From Phycisphaerae bacterium (GTDB lineage Bacteria; Planctomycetota; Phycisphaerae; Phycisphaerales; SM1A02): 7,615 nucleotides of DNA. Both the position numbers and the translations under genes were made by a program. Shown here piece by piece: positions 1 to 6,000 of this stretch (position 1 is the first letter of the stretch; each line of letters begins with the position of its first letter). Location: assembly GCA_002690755.1 (NCBI GenBank), contig NZFT01000089.1, positions 1-7,615 on the forward strand, in the 5' to 3' direction. Below the pieces are notes generated by a model, which was not told the DNA's origin, made no database searches, and saw nothing but the letters and a program-made list of their open reading frames with translations.

Positions 1-92
1 GCTGGCCCGGGGCCATTGATCAGGCGGTTGATGCGATGGGGAGGCTCTACGCGTCATTGGGCCCCAGGGTGGAAGCCGAACGCGTCTCCTAA
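1..92 (+). CDS. C-terminal end of an unidentified protein (partial)
   Basis: This is the last part of a forward gene that begins before the window. The frame starting at base 3 reads 29 residues, including AIDQAVDAMGRLYASLGP, and ends with TAA at 90-92. The peptide looks like an amphipathic helix followed by a short charged tail, with a normal amino-acid balance. The other two frames are less credible: one stops at once, and the other runs on through a terminator hairpin and into the tRNA gene. A rho-independent terminator on the same strand begins 30 bases after the stop, which supports a real gene end here. The family cannot be recognised from so short a piece. Confidence 0.6.
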   Translation, partial: WPGAIDQAVDAMGRLYASLGPRVEAERVS

Positions 93-121
93 GTGCGCAG
101 ATTTCGACCCCCAGAACGACA

Positions 122-157
122 ACCGCCCCCGGCATCGGCCAAGGGCGGTGTTCTTTT
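122..157 (+). terminator. Rho-independent terminator of the left-edge gene
   Basis: A perfect 7-bp stem (ACCGCCC at 122-128, GGGCGGT at 143-149) encloses a 14-base loop that could pair a little further. It is followed by GTTCTTTT at 150-157, so the T-run lies on the forward side and fits termination of the gene ending at 92. On the reverse strand the hairpin also lies just beyond the tRNA 3' end. There the following bases (TGTCGTTCTG) are only weakly T-rich, so a second role in ending the tRNA transcript is possible but poorly supported. Confidence 0.7.
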
Positions 158-160
158 CAA

Positions 161-232
161 AGCGGGTGAGGCGATTCGAACGCCCGACATTCACGTTGGC
201 AACGTGACGCTCTACCACTGAGCTACACCCGC
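161..232 (-). tRNA. trnG: tRNA-Gly (anticodon GCC)
   Basis: Read on the reverse strand, a complete cloverleaf folds. The acceptor stem GCGGGTG pairs perfectly with CACCCGC. The D arm is GCTC-AGTGGTA-GAGC. The anticodon arm is TCACG-TTGCCAA-CGTGA with anticodon GCC. A five-base variable loop follows, then the T arm GGGCG-TTCGAAT-CGCCT with one G-U pair. The discriminator base at 161 is U, as expected for bacterial glycine tRNA. It decodes GGC and GGU. The next bases after the discriminator are TTG rather than CCA, so the CCA end must be added by tRNA nucleotidyltransferase. The gene stands alone, opposite in direction to its neighbours, with its own promoter at 285-312. Confidence 0.97.
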
Positions 233-284
233 GATTTGGCAATCGCTTGGATTGTCGCCGGCCGCAAGTCTCGGCCGGAGGGGG

Positions 285-312
285 AGTATACCTCACCGCG
301 CGGTGGCGACAA
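285..312 (-). promoter_or_regulatory. Sigma-70-type promoter of the tRNA-Gly gene
   Basis: On the reverse strand a TATACT -10 element (290 to 285) follows a TTGTCG -35 element (312 to 307) with a 16-base spacer. The -10 differs from the consensus TATAAT at one position, and the -35 keeps the leading TTG. Transcription would start near 278, giving a leader of about 46 bases before the mature tRNA. AT-rich hexamers like this are rare in such GC-rich DNA, which strengthens the call. No activity can be shown from sequence alone. Confidence 0.6.
294..305. repeat. 12-bp perfect palindrome inside the tRNA promoter spacer
   Basis: CACCGCGCGGTG is its own reverse complement and lies wholly within the 16-base spacer between the -35 and -10 elements of the tRNA promoter. 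This is a position where a dimeric regulator could bind and block or remodel the promoter. A short GC palindrome can also arise by chance in DNA of this composition, so an operator role is only a suggestion. Confidence 0.4.
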
Positions 313-606
313 GTTTCCGAGGGAATCGACCCGCCGCCGACTGCCGTCTGGCGGGGCGGGACCGGATAACCGGCATTCCGCGAGCCCCGGGGGGACGCCT
401 CCGGTGATTCCCGGCCGGGCGGAATCGCGAGCCGTGATCCACGACCCCGCGCCGCCCGGGAGGGGTGAAACGCGTCGTGGAGAACCCCGAGGTCGCGGTC
501 GAAGACCGGGGTCGAGGCCCACTATCATGAACCTTCCTATCTGGTCCTCCCGCGTCCCGGCCCGACGCCGACGTGCGGAGACCGACCGTCCCCGGAGTGC
601 CTCGCC
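313..606. other. Gene-free stretch with GC-rich inverted repeats
   Basis: No credible gene is seen here. The open frames that cross it are rich in Arg, Pro and Gly and run through the tRNA or the next gene. It holds several inverted repeats: ATTCCGC at 375-381 with GCGGAAT at 419-425; TCCACGAC at 438-445 with GTCGTGGA at 474-481; and ACCCCG at 484-489 with CGGGGT at 507-512. None is followed by a T-run on the forward strand, so they do not look like terminators. Nearer the tRNA, CCGGCCG (258-264) and CGGCCGG (272-278) could form a 7-bp hairpin at the start of the tRNA precursor. These may be chance pairings in GC-rich DNA or a structured leader; which is unknown. Confidence 0.4.
499..528 (+). 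promoter_or_regulatory. Weak candidate promoter for the YceI-led cluster
   Basis: TATCAT at 523-528 matches the -10 consensus at five of six positions and is one of few AT-rich hexamers ahead of the YceI gene. The best -35 partner is TCGAAG at 499-504, three of six positions, with an 18-base spacer. Transcription would begin near 535 and leave a leader of about 70 bases. The poor -35 keeps this tentative; an alternative sigma factor could use a different site. Confidence 0.3.
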
Positions 607-1272
607 ATGCGTCCTTTCTCAACCAGACGTTCGACCCGACGTTCGATCCGACCCGTCCGCTGCCTGCTCGCCGCCGCCGCCCTCGGGGGTGCCGGCCTGG
701 TCGGTGGCTTCGCCGCCACCGCACAGCCCGTCGCGACTCCCGCCGCCACCGCCGCGGCCCCGCTCGACTTCAAACTCGACCCGGTGCACTGCATGGCGCT
801 CTTCCGAATCCATCACGTGGGGGCCGGACAGTTCTGGGGCATGTTCGACCAGGTCGACGGCACCATGACCTATGCGGAGGACGGCAAGACCGCCCCGACC
901 TTCGACGTGACCGTGCAGGTCGAGAGCGTGCACTCCGGCACCGAGAAGCTCGACCGCACCATCATCGGCCCGCAGTTCTTCAACGCCAAGGAATACGAGA
1001 CCATCCGCTTCGTCTCGACCGGCGGCGATTCGACGGGCGACGGCGTCTGGAACATCACCGGTGACTTCACCATGCACGGCGTCACCCGGCCGGTCACCGC
1101 CCGGGTCGAGTTCACCGGCCTCGCCGGCAACCCGGTTCAGAAGAAGGCCGGATTCGAAGCCACCTTCGAAGTCAAGCGATCCGATTTCGGCATGAACTGG
1201 GGCGTCAACAACAAGGCCCTCGGCGACGACGTCCGACTCGTGGTCGGGCTCGAAGGCGACTGGACCAGATGA
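607..1272 (+). CDS. Secreted YceI-family protein
   Basis: The 221-residue product has an arginine-rich start, a hydrophobic stretch at about 19-36 and a probable signal peptidase I site after ATA at 37-39. It is therefore likely exported. The YceI domain covers about 56-219: the opening LDPVH at 57-61, FFNAKEYETIRF at 124-135, GDFTMHGVTRPV at 152-163 and RSDFGMNWG at 191-199 are all typical. YceI proteins are lipocalin-like beta-barrels, and some characterised members bind polyprenyl or isoprenoid lipids in the periplasm; the ligand here is unknown. Family length is normal. Start choice is supported by GGAG at 594-597, nine bases before the ATG, and by the signal peptide that begins at once. 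A membrane-protein gene follows after 43 bases on the same strand, so co-transcription is likely. Confidence 0.93.
   Translation: MRPFSTRRSTRRSIRPVRCLLAAAALGGAGLVGGFAATAQPVATPAATAAAPLDFKLDPVHCMALFRIHHVGAGQFWGMFDQVDGTMTYAEDGKTAPTFDVTVQVESVHSGTEKLDRTIIGPQFFNAKEYETIRFVSTGGDSTGDGVWNITGDFTMHGVTRPVTARVEFTGLAGNPVQKKAGFEATFEVKRSDFGMNWGVNNKALGDDVRLVVGLEGDWTR
626..649 (+). repeat. 12-bp tandem duplication in the signal-peptide coding region
   Basis: GACGTTCGACCC (626-637) is followed directly by GACGTTCGATCC (638-649), identical but for one base. It lies in frame and gives the twin-arginine stretch TRRSTRRSIR at residues 6-15 of the YceI-family protein. The second copy, TRRSIR, loosely resembles a Tat signal motif, though the usual Phe/Leu after the twin arginines is replaced by Ile. 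Confidence 0.8.
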
Positions 1273-1302
1273 AACGATCGAATCGGGCGACGTCCCGGTT
1301 CC

Positions 1303-1306
1303 GGAG
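1303..1306 (+). promoter_or_regulatory. Ribosome binding site fixing a GTG start
   Basis: GGAG at 1303-1306 lies nine bases before the GTG at 1316, the same spacing as the site before the YceI gene. The first in-frame ATG (codon 9 of this reading) has no comparable site and would cut into the first membrane helix, so GTG is preferred. Confidence 0.6.
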
Positions 1307-1315
1307 CCGACTCCC

Positions 1316-2233
1316 GTGATCAAGACCGTCATCTTCTCGATGATCCTTCCCGTGCTCGCCGGCGGCGGCCTCGTGGCCCTGTGCTGGCTGCTGCCGCCGC
1401 TCCGCAAGTGGCGATGGCTCTCGAGCGCCTGCTTCGGGTTGGCCCTCGCGGTCGGCGTCTTCGCGTCGTTCGTCGCGGAGAACGGCGTGCCGCCCTTCCC
1501 GCCGTCGGAACGCGCCCAGTGGGTCGGCTTGGCCGCGGTGCTCGCCGCGATCTTCGCGATCCTCGGACCGATGACCGGTTCGGCGGAACGCGAACGCAAA
1601 TGGCCCGCGACGGAACTCGTGGCGTGTCTCGCCGGGGCGATCGTCGCCGGTCTTCCGTTAATCGCGGAACTCGCGGGCGGTGAGGCGAAGTCGATGTTCA
1701 GCGGGACCGGGCCCGCCGACCAGATTGCGATGGGACTGGCGACGGCCTTCGGCTTCCTCGCCCTCGACAAGGTCGTGGAGGCCCGCCCCGGGGTCACGTT
1801 GCCGCTCGCGTTCTTCATCACCTTCGCGGCCCTCGCCCCGATCGCCGACGCCGCCAGTTGGATCACCCTCACGTTCCTCGCCGCGGTCGCCGCCGGCACC
1901 AGCCTGGTGGCCGCCCTTGCGGCCCGATTCAGCGGCGGACCTTCGATCGGACGCGGTGGGCTTCTCGCCGCCACGGTCCTGCTCGTGGTGTTCCCGGTCG
2001 CCGGCTATCGCCAGACCTACGGGGAATTCCCGTGGTGGGTCTGGGGGGTCGCGGCGGGCGCGCCGATCGTGCTCCTGCCGCTCGAGAATCCCTGGATCGC
2101 GAAGCTCCCGCCGTGGGCGGGACTCACCCTCCGCCTGCTCTGCGTCGCCGCCCTCGCGGGCATCGCGGTCGTGGTCGCGATCCAGAGCGGTTCCGGTGGC
2201 GACGACCTCAACGACTACGGCGGATTCGACTGA
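1316..2233 (+). CDS. Polytopic membrane protein of unknown function
   Basis: The 305-residue product is mostly hydrophobic, with about ten likely membrane helices near residues 5-28, 34-55, 67-87, 99-120, 136-153, 160-180, 183-203, 213-231, 239-255 and 268-290. The loops are short, and the C-terminal tail (SGSGGDDLNDYGGFD) is acidic and glycine-rich. Basic stretches after helix 1 (RKWRW) and after helix 3 (ERERKW) suggest those loops face the cytoplasm. No transporter, enzyme or secretion motif could be recognised, so no function is assigned. It starts at GTG with a good ribosome site. The gene sits 43 bases after the YceI-family gene and 81 bases before a probable lipoprotein gene, all on one strand, which suggests an envelope-related operon. 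Some YceI proteins elsewhere lie beside cytochrome b561-type membrane proteins, but this one lacks the conserved histidines of that family and is longer. Confidence 0.85.
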   Translation: MIKTVIFSMILPVLAGGGLVALCWLLPPLRKWRWLSSACFGLALAVGVFASFVAENGVPPFPPSERAQWVGLAAVLAAIFAILGPMTGSAERERKWPATELVACLAGAIVAGLPLIAELAGGEAKSMFSGTGPADQIAMGLATAFGFLALDKVVEARPGVTLPLAFFITFAALAPIADAASWITLTFLAAVAAGTSLVAALAARFSGGPSIGRGGLLAATVLLVVFPVAGYRQTYGEFPWWVWGVAAGAPIVLLPLENPWIAKLPPWAGLTLRLLCVAALAGIAVVVAIQSGSGGDDLNDYGGFD

Positions 2234-2314
2234 GCCGTCCGCTCGTGACCCTTCGCCCGCATCACCGCGTTCGACCACTCGTTCCTCCCCGTACGAATCC
2301 CTGGGAACCGAACC

Positions 2315-2980
2315 ATGCCGATCGACGCTCGCACGCCTTCATTCCTCCGCCGATCGGCCCGCACCACGCTGCTCGCCGCGGCTTTGATGGTGGGCGGGGG
2401 CACGCTCGCGACCGCCGGGGGGTGCGCTTCCAGCGGCGTGGCCATGGGCCCGGTGACCATCGACGCGGCATCCCCCGAATCCCTGCTCGCCTCGCTGAAG
2501 TCGGCGGCGGGGCAGTCCTTCAATCGCTACCTCGAAGCGTTGCGGACGGCGACCGACTGCGAACGACTCCCCGACTTCTGCCGGCTGCTGCAGGCCCGGG
2601 AGGACGCGGCGAAGGAGATGGTCGAGCTGCGTGACGCGATGGCCGACACCTACGGGGCCTACGGTGCGAACGCCGGGAAGATCATGCTCCGTTCCGCGTA
2701 CCTCGAGCAGTTCGAGGCGATCGAACGAGCGTCGGTGTTCTCGAGCGGCGGCGATCTCGCCATTCTTCGGATCGGCACCGAGGTCTACCGGATGCGGCTT
2801 CAGCCGGTGGGTTGGCGCATCGTCCAGTTCCCCGATCCGCCGTATGACCCCGCGGTTTCGGCCGACGCGATCGAGATCCTGGTCGCCCGCATCGACGCGA
2901 TCCGGCGGGACGTGCTCGAGGGGCGGATCACCGACATGGAGATTCTCGAGGGTCGCATCGCCGGCGCGATGGGCGGCTGA
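2315..2980 (+). CDS. Probable lipoprotein, NTF2-like fold possible
   Basis: The 221-residue product has a basic start (FLRRSAR), a hydrophobic stretch at about 18-35, and a cysteine at 37 in the context TAGGC. This fits a lipoprotein signal, although position -3 is Ala rather than the usual Leu. The mature part opens with ASPESLLASLKSAAGQ (about 52-67) and a long charged helical region to about residue 135. A strand pair follows: GDLAILRIGTEVYRM (146-160) and LQPVGWRIVQFP (162-173). A C-terminal helix contains the near-repeat LEGRITD/LEGRIAG. Helices followed by a sheet ending in a W-R-I-V strand recall NTF2-like or DUF4878-type lipoproteins, but this is inferred from pattern only. Cysteines at 82 and 89 could form a disulfide. 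The start has a weak ribosome site, GGGA at 2303-2306. It is the last gene of the forward cluster. Confidence 0.8.
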   Translation: MPIDARTPSFLRRSARTTLLAAALMVGGGTLATAGGCASSGVAMGPVTIDAASPESLLASLKSAAGQSFNRYLEALRTATDCERLPDFCRLLQAREDAAKEMVELRDAMADTYGAYGANAGKIMLRSAYLEQFEAIERASVFSSGGDLAILRIGTEVYRMRLQPVGWRIVQFPDPPYDPAVSADAIEILVARIDAIRRDVLEGRITDMEILEGRIAGAMGG

Positions 2981-3011
2981 TTCCGCGGGTCACTCCTCGT
3001 CCCGCTCGCTC

Positions 3012-3048
3012 TGAAATGAAACGCGGCCCGACGATCGAATCGTCGGGC
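3012..3048 (-). terminator. Terminator between convergent genes, mainly for the protease gene
   Basis: A perfect 10-bp stem (GCCCGACGAT at 3026-3035, ATCGTCGGGC at 3039-3048) closes a three-base loop. Read on the reverse strand, the stem is followed by CGCGTTTCATTTCA, a moderately T-rich tail that fits termination of the protease gene ending at 3089. On the forward side the tail is AGCGGTCGTTG, which is poor for intrinsic termination. The hairpin may still help to block transcripts from the forward cluster ending at 2980. Confidence 0.6.
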
Positions 3049-3088
3049 AGCGGTCGTTGACCCAGCCAGGGGTGCCGTCGGGTGAGGA

Positions 3089-6000
3089 CTACTTGTCCTC
3101 TTCCGTGATGCCCATCCCGCTGCGGTCGGGGCCGGCGGGACGCTCGGTCGGCTGCAGACCCTCACCGTTGGCGAGCGCCTCGAGCATCACCTGGACCGCG
3201 GTCTCGAGCTGCGGATCGCCGCCCTCGAGCATCAGGCCGGGATCGTCGATCACCTCGATGTCGGGATCGACGCCGTGGCCCTCGATGCCCCAGGTGCCGT
3301 CCGTCTCGTAGAAACCGAAGGTCGGCACCGCGGTGTAGCCGCCGTCGATGAGCGACGGGTTGCCGGAGATGCCCACCAGGCCGCCCCAGGTCCGGGTCCC
3401 GATCAGGGGGCCGAGATCGTTGTGACGGAAGAGCCACGGGAACATGTCCCCACCGGAACCGGCGAGACCGTTGATCAGCATCGCCTTCGGCCCGGCGTGC
3501 ACGCCTCTCGGCCATCGCCAGTCCTTCGAGTCACGGGTCGCCCAGTAGTTGGTGACCGGACGGTTCAGGAGTTCGATGAACCGGTCGGGGATCTGCCCGC
3601 CGCCGTTCCAGCGTTCGTCGATGACGAGAGCCGGAAGATGCGACTGGCCGTGATACTGCCGGACCAGGTCGCTCTGGCCGTCACGGCCGGTGTTGGGGAC
3701 GTAGATGTAGCCGACCTTGCCGTCGCTCATCTCCTCGACCATCGCACGCCGATTCTCGATCCAGTCGCGATATCGGAGATTGCCTTCGCCGGAGATCGTC
3801 TTGACGACGACGTCGCGGGTTCCGGTCTCCGACTCCTCGTCGGCGACGGTGAGCACCACGCTGCTTCCCGCGGTGCCGACGAACGCCGCGTAGGGATCAC
3901 GGGCGAGATCCATGTCGACGCCGTTCACCGCGAGGACGATGTCGCCCTCGCCGAGATCGAGGCCCGGTTCCTGAAGCGGGCCACGGGCGTCCACATCCCA
4001 GACGCCGCCACCGAGGACCCGGGCGATCCGGTATCCGTCGGGCCGATCGCCCTCCGCGGGAGCCGGGGCCCAGTCGACGCCGAGCATGCCGACGTTCACC
4101 GAGGACGTACGCTCGATGTCGCCGGAGTTGCCGTAGTAGTAGGCGTGGCCGACGTTCAACTCGGCGATCATCTCGCCGATGATGTGGCCCACGTCCTCGC
4201 GGGTCGCGGCCTGGTCGACGAGCGGCAGATAGGTGTCGAGCACCGCTTCCCAGTCCACACCGTGCAGGCCGGGATCGTAGAAGTGGTCACGCTGGATGCG
4301 CCAGGCGTCGGTGACGAGCTGCCGCCATTCATCGCGGGGGTTGATCGAGACGAGCATCGGGCCGGTGACCACCCGGTCGCCGCCGTCGCTGCCCGCCTTG
4401 CGGATCACCGCACCCGAGCCCTGCGGGACAAGGAGCTTCTTGCCGTCCGGGGTCATCTGGAAGCTGCCGCCGGAGCCCGCGGACTTCTCGCTCGGGTTCC
4501 GGTCGCTCAGGTCGAACGACTTGATGCCGCCGTTCTGGCCGCGGCGGACGTACATCAGATGGCCGCGATCGTTGACCGCGAGGTTTCGGAACGCACCGGG
4601 GCGGACCGGAAGCGGCATCGCCCGGCCTTCGAAGCCTTCGAGGTCGATCTCGACCTTGTCGGCATCGTCGGCCTCCTCCTCGTTTTCCGCGTCCTCCTCG
4701 TCGTCGCCGCCTTCGAAGGGGTTGCGGGTGCCGCTGATCGTGGCGCCGGGGGCGCCGTCATCGGGTTTGCCGGCGCCGCTGACCGATTCGCCGTCGATCA
4801 CCAGTTCGATGTCGACGGTGGGACCGTTCTCGATGGTCATCACGAGGTTCAGGGCCTTGGACTCGGGATCGAAGGTGCCGACGAGGTCGCCGGCGAACAT
4901 CGCGGTGGACACCGTGCCGGTCACGAGATCGTCGTCGTTGAGGACCAGCATGATGGTCATCGGAATCGAACCCATCTGCGGGATGTCCGCCGTGCACTCC
5001 CAGGTTCCCGTGATGGGATCCGGGTGGCCCTGGGGTTCGTCGTCCGCGTCCTCTTCCTCGTCCGATTCGGCGTCGTCCGCGGATTCATCCTCCTCGGCGT
5101 CCTCGTCCTCCCATTCCTGCTCGTCGCTCTCCTCGAGCCACGGACTTTCGACGTCCGCTCGAAGCGGGACCGCGACCAGCATGCCGCTTTGGTCGTAGAT
5201 CCAGGTGCCGTCGAGCGACGAGTAGCTGGGCGCGAAGCGACGATCGCTCGTGAAGTAGAGCCAGTCGCCGTCACGATCGAACGCGGGCGAGTTGTCGTTG
5301 AACATTCCGCTGGTGACCACGTGGGTCTCGCCGGAGTCGAAGTCGTGGAGGTGGATCCGGCCCATTCCGGAGTCCCCGACCGTGCCCGACCAGGCGGCCC
5401 AGCGGCCGTCGGTGGTGAAGCTCGGCTTCGGAAACACGCCGCGATCGTTGTGGGCGAAGGTGGTCCGCTCCCCGCTTTCGACGTCGACCCGGTGGGCGTC
5501 GCCGGTCTTGTCGGCGTAGACCAGGAAGGAGGAATCGGGCCCCCAGTGGATCGCGTTCTTGAAGACGCCCATGTCGTCGGTGAGTCGGCGAGGTTCGTCA
5601 CGGCCGTCGCTGCGTCGGACGAAGAGTTCGTATTCGCCGGGCTCGTCGGAGAAGTAGGCGATCCACTTCCCGTCCGGGCTCCACGAGGGGGATCGTTCGG
5701 CGACGCCGGAGGTCCGGGAGAGGTTGCGGGGGCTTCCGTTCTTCGCCGGCAGCGTCCAGAGATCGCCCCGGGCGGTGGCGGCGACCCGCTTGCCCGACGG
5801 GGAGATCGACCAGCCCTGCATGTAGTCGGAGGCGTCCACCATCCGCGGACGGAGGCTGGCGGTCGCGCCGGGAATATCGATCTCGACCGGGGTGGTCATC
5901 CGGTCGCGGGCGTCGTGCACGTAGAGGTCGGCACCGTTCTGGAAGACGAAGCGGGCCGGGCCGTCGTCGTCCGGGCCGATCGCGGGCCACTTGATGTCGT

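Noticed and set aside
16..207. Forward open frame of 63 codons at the left end
   Set aside because: It runs through the terminator hairpin and into the tRNA gene. A different frame gives a more natural protein end at 92.
161..232. tRNA gene considered as an attachment site of an integrated element
   Set aside because: No integrase gene, no repeated tRNA 3' end and no change in base composition are visible nearby.
258..278. Hairpin CCGGCCG/CGGCCGG considered as a terminator
   Set aside because: It has no T-run on either strand and sits at the predicted start of the tRNA transcript, so at most it is part of the tRNA leader.
236..868. Forward open frame of 210 codons upstream of and overlapping the YceI gene
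   Set aside because: The translation is dominated by Arg, Pro, Ser and Gly, it overlaps the YceI gene in another frame, and it has no ribosome site of note.
619..1974. Reverse open frame of 451 codons across the YceI and membrane-protein genes
   Set aside because: It spans two well-supported genes on the other strand, is rich in Ala, Gly and Arg without recognisable domains, and is explained by codon bias.
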